Assembly (NCBI GenBank): GCA_947478935.1 | Contig: CANJXV010000035.1 | Span: forward strand, 1-14,237 | DNA length: 14,237 bases | Direction of reading: 5' to 3' | DNA from: Comamonadaceae bacterium | GTDB lineage: Bacteria > Pseudomonadota > Gammaproteobacteria > Burkholderiales > Burkholderiaceae_C | Shown here: positions 1-6,441 of the stretch, one piece after another | How the letters are laid out: every line of letters begins with the position of its first letter | How positions within the stretch are numbered: the first letter of the stretch is position 1 | Position numbers and translations under genes: made by a program | The notes under the pieces: model-generated | What the model was told of the DNA's origin: nothing | Databases searched by the model: none | What the model saw: only the letters and a program-made list of their open reading frames with translations

Positions 1-130
1 CTTGCTCAACCGCTGGGGCGACTGGAACGAGTTCGCCGGCCACGCCCACGGCATCATGATCGATCCGCAATCGGGCATGCGCTACGGCGGCTCCGACCCG
101 CGCTCCGATGGCGCGGCTATCGGCTTTTAG
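1..130 (+). CDS. ggt: gamma-glutamyltransferase, C-terminal end (5' truncated by window edge)
   Basis: Only the last 42 codons are present, read from base 2 to the TAG at 128-130. The translated tail contains GHAHGIMID, then a YGGSDPRSDGAAIGF ending. This matches the end of the small subunit of gamma-glutamyltransferases, where a GHxxAI-type strand is followed by a GGxDPRxDGxAxG(Y/F) terminus. Enzymes of this family cleave the gamma-glutamyl bond of glutathione and related compounds, usually in the periplasm, and mature by self-cleavage at a threonine. That catalytic threonine and any signal peptide lie outside the window, so activity and location cannot be judged here. The gene converges on the AMP-binding enzyme, and a long hairpin at 152-200 lies between the two stops. 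The family call rests on a short but characteristic tail. Confidence 0.75.
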   Translation, partial: LLNRWGDWNEFAGHAHGIMIDPQSGMRYGGSDPRSDGAAIGF

Positions 131-151
131 GGCAGGGCGGGTTTTTCCAGT

Positions 152-200
152 TGAAGGGCACCGCCGGGCTACCCGCTGTGGGGGCCGGGAGTGCCCTTCA
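152..200. terminator. long GC-rich hairpin between convergent genes, probable bidirectional terminator
   Basis: TGAAGGGCAC (152-161) and GTGCCCTTCA (191-200) are a perfect 10-bp inverted repeat. The bases between them can fold further: 167-169 with 184-186 and 172-174 with 180-182, around a 5-base loop (175-179), with single-base bulges. The structure sits between the stop of the gamma-glutamyltransferase (130) and the stop of the opposing AMP-binding gene (212), where transcription from both sides should end. A good U-tract is missing on both strands; the + strand has only a weak CTTT at 205-208. It may therefore act as a U-less hairpin terminator, or it may be a dispersed repeat unit. The function is inferred from position and structure. 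Confidence 0.55.
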
Positions 201-211
201 CGGTCTTTCCA

Positions 212-1897
212 TCAAGCCCACTGCACAGGCTGATTGGCCGCGTACCAGGCGTCTAGCTTGGGTTCGATGGCTTTTTCGATATTGGTGCGCTTGATTTTCA
301 TGGTGGGGGTGAGCATGCCGTTTTCGATTTGCCAAGGCTGGTCGGCCACGACGATGAACTTCAGCTTTTCGTAGTCCGCCACTTGGCTGTTGACTTGCGC
401 AAGCAGGGTGGTCAGCGCGCTTTGTACCTCGGCGCGCATTGCAGCGTCTTTTTGGCGCGGGCGAATATCTTCGGCCAGCACGACTATGGCAAAGGCCGCT
501 TCGTGGCTGGCACCGCCTACGAGCGACATTTCTACCAGCGGATGGTTGTTGATCATGTTCTCGATAGGGGCGGGGGCGACGTATTTGCCTTTGCTGGTTT
601 TGAAGAGCTCTTTCATGCGGCCCGTAATTTTGAGCTGGCCATCGGCCGCGACTGAACCCAAATCGCCGGTGCGGAAAAAACCGTCTTCGGTAAAGGATTC
701 GGCATCCAGCTCCGGGCGCTTGTAGTAGCCCACCAGCTGGCCCGGGGACTTGACCAGGATTTCGCCTTCCGGGCTGATGCGTGCTTGCACGCCGGGGTTG
801 GCAACGCCGACATAGCCGGGCTCGCTAAAGCGCGGCGTGGCCGTATGGGAGTAGGCAAAATCTTCGGTCATGCCCAAGCCTTCGAGCAGTTGCAAGCCCA
901 AGCTGCGGTACCAGCGGATCAGGTCAGCAGGCAGGGGGGCTGAGCCACTGAAGGCTGAAATCGTCTGGTCTAGGCCCAGGCTAGTCAGGATTTTTTTGGC
1001 GATGATTTTGTTCAGAATCGGGATGCGCAACAGCAAGTCCAGCTTTTTTTGCGGCATCTTGGCAAACACCGCTTGCTGAAACTTCAGCCACAAGCGTGGC
1101 ACGGACACAAAAATAGTGGGGCGTGCGCGCTGCAAGTCCGCAGCGAAAGTATCCAGCGATTCCGCAAAAAACACATGCAGCTCGCCGCTGACGAAGCTGG
1201 CACATTCCACCACTGCGCGCTCAAACACATGCGCCAGCGGCAGATACGAGAGCACGCGGTGGATTTGGTTATGTCCTGGGTCCTGCGACATGCTTTGCTG
1301 CACGGCAAGCTCGGTTGCCACGGTGATGCGCTCGAAGCTGTGCATCACGCCTTTGGGCTGGCCGGTGGAGCCCGAGGTGTAAATCAGCATGGCCAGATCG
1401 GTGCCCGCCCGATGCGGTTGCCCTGCTATGGGTGCGGTGCGGGCGGTAATGGCGTCCCAGGTTTCATACGAGGTGGCGGGCGCCAGGGGAAAGGCGATGC
1501 GTGGCATCCCAGTCGGTACGCCGGGCTCTTGGTCTGGCCAGGTGTCTAGCTTGCCGACAAACAGGAGGCTGGCCTCGCTGTGCTCGAGCACAAAACGGAT
1601 GGTTTGGGCGCTTTCAGTGGGGAAGATCGCTACCGTGGTGTAGCCGGCCATCCAAATGGCCAGTTCGGTCATAAAGAAGTGGGCGCAGTTTTTGGAAAGG
1701 ATGCCAATGCGCGCTCCCGGCGCAAAGCCCAGGGATTGCAAATGCGTGGCCATGCGCCGGGCCTGGTCCAGGGTTTGGGCCCAGGTGTAGTCCACCACGC
1801 GCCCGCCGCCTAGGGGCTGGGTTAGATACACCTGATGGGCACGCTCTTTTTCGTGCTGGTAAACGTAATCAAGTATGAGCTTGGCGGGGCTGGTCAT
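212..1897 (-). CDS. AMP-binding long-chain acyl-CoA ligase-like protein
   Basis: This 561-residue protein belongs to the ANL (acyl-CoA synthetase/luciferase) superfamily, which activates a carboxylic acid with ATP and transfers it to coenzyme A. The phosphate-binding loop YTSGSTGQPKG is at 173-183. The adenylate motif EGLGMTED is at 339-346, the ribose-binding TGDLG at 410-414, and the hinge segment GRMKELFKTSKGKYVAP at about 426-442. The C-terminal lysine region TPTMKIKR is at 530-537. The hinge with KGKYVAP and the TPTMKIKR ending are typical of long-chain fatty acid:CoA ligases rather than acetyl-CoA synthetase, but the exact chain length cannot be read. There is no signal peptide. The ATG at 1897 is supported by AAGGAG on the minus strand at 1907-1912, nine bases upstream. 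It is apparently a single-gene unit: convergent with gamma-glutamyltransferase and divergent from the small exported protein. Confidence 0.88.
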   Translation of the reverse strand: MTSPAKLILDYVYQHEKERAHQVYLTQPLGGGRVVDYTWAQTLDQARRMATHLQSLGFAPGARIGILSKNCAHFFMTELAIWMAGYTTVAIFPTESAQTIRFVLEHSEASLLFVGKLDTWPDQEPGVPTGMPRIAFPLAPATSYETWDAITARTAPIAGQPHRAGTDLAMLIYTSGSTGQPKGVMHSFERITVATELAVQQSMSQDPGHNQIHRVLSYLPLAHVFERAVVECASFVSGELHVFFAESLDTFAADLQRARPTIFVSVPRLWLKFQQAVFAKMPQKKLDLLLRIPILNKIIAKKILTSLGLDQTISAFSGSAPLPADLIRWYRSLGLQLLEGLGMTEDFAYSHTATPRFSEPGYVGVANPGVQARISPEGEILVKSPGQLVGYYKRPELDAESFTEDGFFRTGDLGSVAADGQLKITGRMKELFKTSKGKYVAPAPIENMINNHPLVEMSLVGGASHEAAFAIVVLAEDIRPRQKDAAMRAEVQSALTTLLAQVNSQVADYEKLKFIVVADQPWQIENGMLTPTMKIKRTNIEKAIEPKLDAWYAANQPVQWA

Positions 1898-1938
1898 AAA
1901 CAGAGTCTCCTTGGGGATTTTTTCGACATTTCAAATTC

Positions 1939-1944
1939 ATTCTA
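1939..1944 (-). promoter_or_regulatory. candidate -10 element for the acyl-CoA ligase gene
   Basis: On the minus strand these bases read TAGAAT, five of six matches to TATAAT, about 42 bases upstream of the ATG at 1897. Transcription would start near 1932 and give a short leader that includes the AAGGAG ribosome site. No convincing -35 hexamer lies at 16-18 bases (the best is CTGCCT-like), so the call is weak. Confidence 0.25.
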
Positions 1945-2081
1945 GGGTGAGTTTCGACCAAGGCAGTTTGGGTGGCTTTTTGAATTACTTGCGCCGCAGT
2001 GCTAGCCCCGTCAGTGCGGGCAAGCAATCCTTGCAGGGTAGTCGGCAGATAGGAACAATTTCCACAAAATAATTAGTTACT

Positions 2082-2109
2082 TTGTTTTATTTGTGCTAGT
2101 CATTAGAAT
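2082..2109 (+). promoter_or_regulatory. candidate sigma-70 promoter for the small exported protein
   Basis: TTGTTT (2082-2087) and TAGAAT (2104-2109) are separated by 16 bases and match the -35 and -10 consensus at three and five of six positions. They sit in the most AT-rich part of the window (about 2055-2120), which stands out against GC-rich surroundings. The predicted start would be near 2116, giving a leader of about 50 bases before the ATG at 2165. No Shine-Dalgarno sequence is obvious just before that ATG. Confidence 0.4.
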
Positions 2110-2164
2110 CAACTTGTTTTTCCTCCAGGTCGTACAGTTTTGCAATTCACTTTCCTAACGCGCG

Positions 2165-2404
2165 ATGACTGATTTCACCTATTTATCTGGGCCTGCACGC
2201 GCCATAGCGCTAGCTTTGGGGATGGCGCTAGCCCTGCCCGCATGGGCCTACAAAACCGAGCGCGTGTGCGAAACCACCGAGCAGACCGCCAAAGCGAAGT
2301 CCCGCAAGATTTGTAAGACCTTTCTGGTGATGACTGAAGCCCAAAAAGCGGCTACCGGTAAGAACGAACCCAAGAAGGAAGAGAAAAAGGGCGGGCACCA
2401 CTAG
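2165..2404 (+). CDS. small exported lysine-rich protein of unknown function
   Basis: This is a 79-residue protein whose function I do not recognise. Residues 1-28 look like a signal peptide: a hydrophobic stretch (AIALALGMALALPAWA) ends in an A-W-A motif that suits signal peptidase I cleavage before Y29. The n-region is unusual in having only one basic residue (R12). The mature part would be about 51 residues with 11 lysines, two cysteines (C35 and C50 of the precursor) that could form a disulfide in the periplasm, and a charged tail ending GGHH. The ATG at 2165 has no clear ribosome site. The ATG at 2222 would give a shorter hydrophobic start without most of the signal peptide, so I prefer 2165. 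It is monocistronic, divergent from the acyl-CoA ligase, and its TAG ends 4 bases before the opposing ABC-F stop. Coding status is supported by the clean signal-peptide architecture rather than by homology. Confidence 0.65.
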   Translation: MTDFTYLSGPARAIALALGMALALPAWAYKTERVCETTEQTAKAKSRKICKTFLVMTEAQKAATGKNEPKKEEKKGGHH

Positions 2405-2415
2405 GGCTTTAGCCC
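2404..2415. other. mini-hairpin spanning both convergent stop codons
   Basis: The bases read GGGCTTTAGCCC, a 4-bp GC stem with a TTTA loop. It contains the last base of the small gene's TAG (2402-2404) and the whole TAA of the ABC-F gene (2409-2411 on the minus strand). An alternative stem pairs CGGGC (2392-2396) with GCCCG (2412-2416). Both are too short and lack a U-tract, so they are at best weak terminators. It is noted because there is no other room for one between these two genes. Confidence 0.25.
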
Positions 2416-4370
2416 GATGCTATTGGCGCCTCCAGCGACGCGGTGGCGATCAGCCACTGGTCTTCCAGCGTTTGCAGTTCCTCGTTGATCGCTTGAAGCC
2501 GCTTCCCCAAGGAAGCAATTTCATGCGGGGTAGGGTTGGCGCTGATCTGGCTTTCTAGTTGGCTGCCTTCGGTGCTGAGAGTCTGCATCCGGGCATCGAG
2601 CCGAGCGATCTCTTTTTCCCATTTGCGTTTTTCAGCGGTCGCCGCTGGTAGCGGCTTGGCGATAGGTGCGGCTTTTGCGGCGGCCAGGGCTTTATTGGCT
2701 TGCACCTGTTCCTGGCGTACAACTTCGCGCGCGCGTTTGGCCTCGTCCAGCAAATAGCGCTGGTAATCGTCCAGATCGCCGTCAAAGGGCGCGACGCCGC
2801 CGTGTGAGACCATCCAGAACTCATCGCACACCGATCGCAGCAGCGCGCGGTCGTGGCTGACCAGCATCACCGTGCCTTCAAACTCGTTGATTGCCATACC
2901 CAGCGCCTCGCGCGTGGCCAGGTCCAAGTGGTTGGTTGGCTCGTCCAGCAGCAAAAGGTTGGGGCGCTGCCAGACGATCATGCACAACACCAGGCGGGCT
3001 TTTTCGCCGCCGCTCATGCTGCCTACGGCTTGCTTGACCATATCGCCGCTGAAGTTGAAAGTGCCTAAAAAGCTGCGCAAGTCTTGCTCGCGCGTGGCCT
3101 GGCCGGCCAGTTTGGATTGGGCCGTGAGGTCCTTAACAAGGCGAATCATGTGTTCCAACGGCGTGTCATTGGGGCGCAGCACGTCGAGTTCTTGCTGCGC
3201 AAAGTAGCCGATATTCAGGCCCTTGCCTTCCGTGACTTCGCCACCTATGGGCGCCAAGTCACGCGCCACGGTTTTGACCAATGTGGATTTGCCCTGGCCG
3301 TTGGCGCCCAAGATGCCGATGCGCTGCCCGGCCAGTACCGAGCGGCTGACGTTGCGCACGATGATGGTGGGGTCGGTGCCCGGCGCGGCGTCTTCGGGCG
3401 CAGGGTAACCAAAGCTCACGCCCGAGAGCGAGAGCATGGGGTTGGGCAAATTGGCAGGCTCTTTAAATTCGAAGCTGAACTCCGCTTCGGCCAGCAGCGG
3501 CGCGATTTTTTCCATGCGGTCCAATGCTTTGACGCGGCTTTGCGCTTGCTTGGCTTTGCTGGCCTTGGCCTTGAAGCGGGCGATAAATTTTTGCAGGTGC
3601 GCAATTTTTTCTTGCTGCTTGGCGTAGCTGTTTTGCTGCAACTCCATTTGCTCGGCGCGCATATCCTCAAATTTGCTGTAGTTGCCGCCGTAGCGCATCA
3701 ACTTACCGCCGTCGATATGCAGGGTGACGTTGGTTACCGCATCTAAAAACTCGCGGTCGTGGCTGATGACCAGCATGGTGCCTTCATAGCGCTTGAGCCA
3801 GGCTTCCAGCCATACCAGCGCGTCCAAGTCCAAGTGGTTGGTGGGCTCGTCCAGTAGCAGCAGATCCGAGGGGCACATCAGCGCGCGCGCCAGTTGCAGG
3901 CGCATCCGCCAGCCGCCGGAGAAGCTGTTCACAGGGCGTTCCAGCTCGGTCGTCTTAAAGCCCAGGCCCAAAATCAGGGCCTGCGCGCGCGAGGGCGCAT
4001 CGTGCTCACCGGCGTCGTGTAACGCCATATAGGCGTTGGCCATGCGGTCGCCATCGTCACCCGCTTCGGCCGCTTGCACTTCGGCGCGGGCGGCGCACAA
4101 CATCGTGTCGCCTTCTATTACAAACTCGGTAGCGCTTTGGCTGGTTTCTGGCATGTCCTGCGCCACCTGGCCCATGCGCCATTGTGCGGGGATGTAGTAC
4201 TCGCCCGCGTCTTCATGCAAGAGGCCGGTGAACAATGCAAACAGCGAGGATTTGCCCGCGCCATTGCGTCCGACTAGGCCGACTTTTTCGCCCGGATTGA
4301 GGGTGACCGAAGCGTGTTCGAGTAAGACCTTGGCGCTGCGGCGCAAAGTGACATTTTTTAAAGTAATCAT
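2409..4370 (-). CDS. yheS: ABC-F family ribosome-associated ATPase, YheS type
   Basis: A 653-residue soluble ABC protein with two nucleotide-binding domains and no membrane segments. Domain 1 has Walker A GRNGAGKS (34-41), the ABC-F signature SGGW (151-154), Walker B LDEPTNHLDL (173-182) and switch histidine H204. A charged inter-domain linker follows (about 238-300, with KAKASKAKQAQSRVKALDRM-like residues). Domain 2 has GANGQGKS (355-362), SGGEKARL (453-460), LDEPTNHLDL (475-484) and SHDR (505-508). A coiled-coil C-terminal arm runs from about 545 to 640. Length and motif text fit Escherichia coli YheS closely. ABC-F proteins bind the ribosomal E site and adjust peptidyl-transferase geometry; the exact role of YheS is less well settled. 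I place the start at the ATG at 4370, because the family begins MITLKNVTLRR there and its ATGA overlaps the prmB stop. An in-frame ATG at 4433 would add 21 unrelated residues. Last gene of the dap operon, probably translationally coupled to prmB. Confidence 0.92.
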   Translation of the reverse strand: MITLKNVTLRRSAKVLLEHASVTLNPGEKVGLVGRNGAGKSSLFALFTGLLHEDAGEYYIPAQWRMGQVAQDMPETSQSATEFVIEGDTMLCAARAEVQAAEAGDDGDRMANAYMALHDAGEHDAPSRAQALILGLGFKTTELERPVNSFSGGWRMRLQLARALMCPSDLLLLDEPTNHLDLDALVWLEAWLKRYEGTMLVISHDREFLDAVTNVTLHIDGGKLMRYGGNYSKFEDMRAEQMELQQNSYAKQQEKIAHLQKFIARFKAKASKAKQAQSRVKALDRMEKIAPLLAEAEFSFEFKEPANLPNPMLSLSGVSFGYPAPEDAAPGTDPTIIVRNVSRSVLAGQRIGILGANGQGKSTLVKTVARDLAPIGGEVTEGKGLNIGYFAQQELDVLRPNDTPLEHMIRLVKDLTAQSKLAGQATREQDLRSFLGTFNFSGDMVKQAVGSMSGGEKARLVLCMIVWQRPNLLLLDEPTNHLDLATREALGMAINEFEGTVMLVSHDRALLRSVCDEFWMVSHGGVAPFDGDLDDYQRYLLDEAKRAREVVRQEQVQANKALAAAKAAPIAKPLPAATAEKRKWEKEIARLDARMQTLSTEGSQLESQISANPTPHEIASLGKRLQAINEELQTLEDQWLIATASLEAPIASG

Positions 4371-5260
4371 GTAAGAAGCGATTCGCGGGTGAGCAGTAAG
4401 ATCTGGTCTTCGCCCGCACTGGTGGGCAGCCACACCGCTGGTAGAGCGGGAAAGGCAGCTTCAAAAAAGGCGCGCTCGTGGCCGATTTCCAGCACGAGCA
4501 CGCCTCGGGGATTCAGATGCTGCGGCGCGTCGCGCAGCAGGCGGCGCACAAAGTCCATGCCATCGCGCCCGCCGTCGGCATTGCCGTCCAGCGCCAGCGT
4601 CGGCTCGGCGCGAAATTCGGGGGGCAATGCGGCCATGCTGTCGGCATTGACATAGGGCGGATTGCATAGCAACAGGTCGTAGGGCCCTTGCGCTTGCAAG
4701 GTCGGTGCCTGCAAGCCGTCTGACTGCAGCAGTCTGATGCGCGCTTGCAATTCGTGCTGGGCAACATTGAGGCCCGCCACGTCCAGCGCGTCTTGCGACA
4801 GGTCGCTGGCCCAGACCACGGTGTCTGGATATACATGCGCCGCGATGATGGCCAGGCTGCCGTTGCCGGTACACAAGTCCAGCACCTGACGCGTGCTTTC
4901 ATGCAGAAAATAGTCAATGCCACCATCAACCAACAACTCCGCAATTAGCGAGCGCGGCACGATGACACGTTCGTCCACATAAAAAGCGTAGCCTTGCAGC
5001 CAGGATTGGCGCGTAAGGTAGGCGGCGGGTTTACGGGTGCTGATGCGCTTTGCAATAAGCGCTTCGCAGGCGCTTTGCTGCTCAGCTGCGAGAGCCACCG
5101 GAGTATCGGTGCCGTCCAGCGCTGTGTCCAGAGGCAAGCCCAATTGCCACAAAACCAGCCAGGCCGCCTCGTCCCATGCGTTATCAGTGCCATGGCCGAA
5201 AGCGACCTGGGCGGCTTGGAGTTGGCGGGCGGATTGTTCGACCAGTTCGCGCAGCGTCAT
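4367..5260 (-). CDS. prmB: ribosomal protein L3 N5-glutamine methyltransferase
   Basis: A 297-residue class I SAM-dependent methyltransferase. The SAM-binding motif I reads DLCTGNGS (128-135), and the amide-methylating motif NPPY is at 200-203. The NPPY motif holds the target glutamine in the PrmA/PrmB/PrmC/HemK family. The segment VPRSLIAELL (101-110) before motif I and the length of about 300 favour PrmB over PrmC, which would usually sit next to prfA. PrmB methylates a conserved glutamine of ribosomal protein L3 near the peptidyl-transferase centre. The N-terminal helical region (1-90) would carry substrate recognition. The ATG at 5260 overlaps the dapE stop as ATGA, and the gene's own stop overlaps the ABC-F start in the same way. 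Neither start has a Shine-Dalgarno sequence, which suggests coupled re-initiation. Confidence 0.92.
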   Translation of the reverse strand: MTLRELVEQSARQLQAAQVAFGHGTDNAWDEAAWLVLWQLGLPLDTALDGTDTPVALAAEQQSACEALIAKRISTRKPAAYLTRQSWLQGYAFYVDERVIVPRSLIAELLVDGGIDYFLHESTRQVLDLCTGNGSLAIIAAHVYPDTVVWASDLSQDALDVAGLNVAQHELQARIRLLQSDGLQAPTLQAQGPYDLLLCNPPYVNADSMAALPPEFRAEPTLALDGNADGGRDGMDFVRRLLRDAPQHLNPRGVLVLEIGHERAFFEAAFPALPAVWLPTSAGEDQILLLTRESLLT

Positions 5261-6441
5261 GCCAGCGCCAGCGCGTGCAGGCGCTCCAGTACCCGGCGGT
5301 AAATGTTTTTTAGCGGCTCGATGTCTGCCAGCGCCACATGCTCGTTGATTTTGTGGATCGTGGCATTGGGCGGGCCTAGTTCAACCACCTGCGGGCAGAT
5401 TTGCGCAATAAAACGCCCGTCGCTGGTGCCCCCGGTGGTTGATAGCTGGGTGGCAATCCCAGTTTCGTCTCTAATTGCCTGCGTCACCGCTTCCACCAGT
5501 ACGCCGGGCGTCGTCAGGAAGGGCAGCCCGCCAATCGTCCAGGCTACGTCGAATTGCAGGCTATGGCTATTGAGCACCGCGCACAGGCGCTGCTGCAGTG
5601 ATTCGGGGCTGGATTCGGTACAAAACCGGAAGTTGAAATCCACCACCACTTGACCGGGAATGACGTTGCTCGCGCCGGTGCCGCCGTGGATATTGCTGAC
5701 CTGCCAGCTGGTGGGTTGGAAAAAGGCATTGCCTTCGTCCCAGCGCACAGCAACCAGTTCGGCCAGCGCCGGTGCCAGCCGGTGGATGGGATTGTCGGCC
5801 AATTGCGGGTAGGCGATGTGGCCTTGCACGCCATGCACCGTGAGCTTGCCGCTCATGGTGCCACGGCGGCCGTTTTTAATCATGTCGCCGGTGCGCTCTA
5901 CCGAGGTGGGCTCACCCACAATGCAGTAGTCCAAAACCTCGCCGCGCGCTTTGAGTAGTTCGCAGACCACTACGGTGCCATCGACTGCCGGCCCTTCTTC
6001 ATCGCTGGTAATCAGCAAGGCAATGTTTAGCGCCGCGTCGGGCTGCTGCGCTATAAATTCTTCAATCGCCACGACAAAGGCTGCGAGCGACGCTTTCATA
6101 TCACTGGCGCCACGGCCATAGAGCTTGCCGTCGCGATGGCTGGGGCTAAAGGGCGGACTGTCCCACTGCGTTAGTGGCCCGGTGGGTACGACGTCGGTGT
6201 GGCCGGCAAATACCAAAGTCTTGGGCATTCTCGCGGCGCTATGGTTGGCCGCGCGTTTGGCCCATAAATTGGTGACACGGAAATCGGCAGGGCCACTCTC
6301 GATGGTTTCGCAGACAAAGCCCAGGGGCGTTAAACGCGCTGCCATCAATGCCTGGCATCCGCCGTCCGAGGGCGTGGGCGAGGGCATGCTGAGCAGTTGC
6401 TCGGTCAGCCGCAAGGTGGCGTGGGTGTCGTGCGAGGGCAT
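5257..6441 (-). CDS. dapE: succinyl-diaminopimelate desuccinylase
   Basis: A 394-residue di-zinc M20 peptidase-family enzyme that hydrolyses N-succinyl-LL-diaminopimelate to LL-diaminopimelate and succinate in lysine and peptidoglycan synthesis. Numbered from the ATG at 6441, the expected residues are present: H81 in GHTDVVPTG, bridging D114 in GRGASDMK, catalytic E148 and ligand E149 in SDEEG, E177 in GEPTS, and H363 near the C-terminus in TIHKINE. TTGGTSDGRF (335-344) is the usual DapE substrate segment. Length is slightly above the roughly 375 residues of Escherichia coli DapE because of a loop around residues 62-74. I choose the ATG at 6441, which overlaps the upstream ATPase stop by one base (TGATG); a TTG at 6444 would add one residue and is less likely. 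There is no ribosome site, so translation probably depends on coupling. Confidence 0.95.
   Translation of the reverse strand: MPSHDTHATLRLTEQLLSMPSPTPSDGGCQALMAARLTPLGFVCETIESGPADFRVTNLWAKRAANHSAARMPKTLVFAGHTDVVPTGPLTQWDSPPFSPSHRDGKLYGRGASDMKASLAAFVVAIEEFIAQQPDAALNIALLITSDEEGPAVDGTVVVCELLKARGEVLDYCIVGEPTSVERTGDMIKNGRRGTMSGKLTVHGVQGHIAYPQLADNPIHRLAPALAELVAVRWDEGNAFFQPTSWQVSNIHGGTGASNVIPGQVVVDFNFRFCTESSPESLQQRLCAVLNSHSLQFDVAWTIGGLPFLTTPGVLVEAVTQAIRDETGIATQLSTTGGTSDGRFIAQICPQVVELGPPNATIHKINEHVALADIEPLKNIYRRVLERLHALALA

Noticed and set aside
1049..1549. 166-codon open frame on the plus strand
   Set aside because: It is antisense to the acyl-CoA ligase, has no recognisable domain and no ribosome site, and is typical of shadow frames in GC-rich coding DNA.
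2005..2045. Possible tRNA-like or riboswitch fold in the region with short stems such as GCAAG/CTTGC
   Set aside because: Stems are only 4-5 bp, with no cloverleaf, no T-loop consensus and no known riboswitch core.
3084..3746. 220-codon open frame on the plus strand
   Set aside because: It mirrors the conserved ABC-F coding sequence, and its Ala/Gly/Arg/Leu-biased translation has no known motif.
4371..4433. Longer ABC-F protein starting at an ATG at 4433
   Set aside because: The extra 21 residues do not resemble the family N-terminus and lie fully inside prmB in another frame. The ATG at 4370 gives the family start MITLKNVTLRR and an ATGA overlap.
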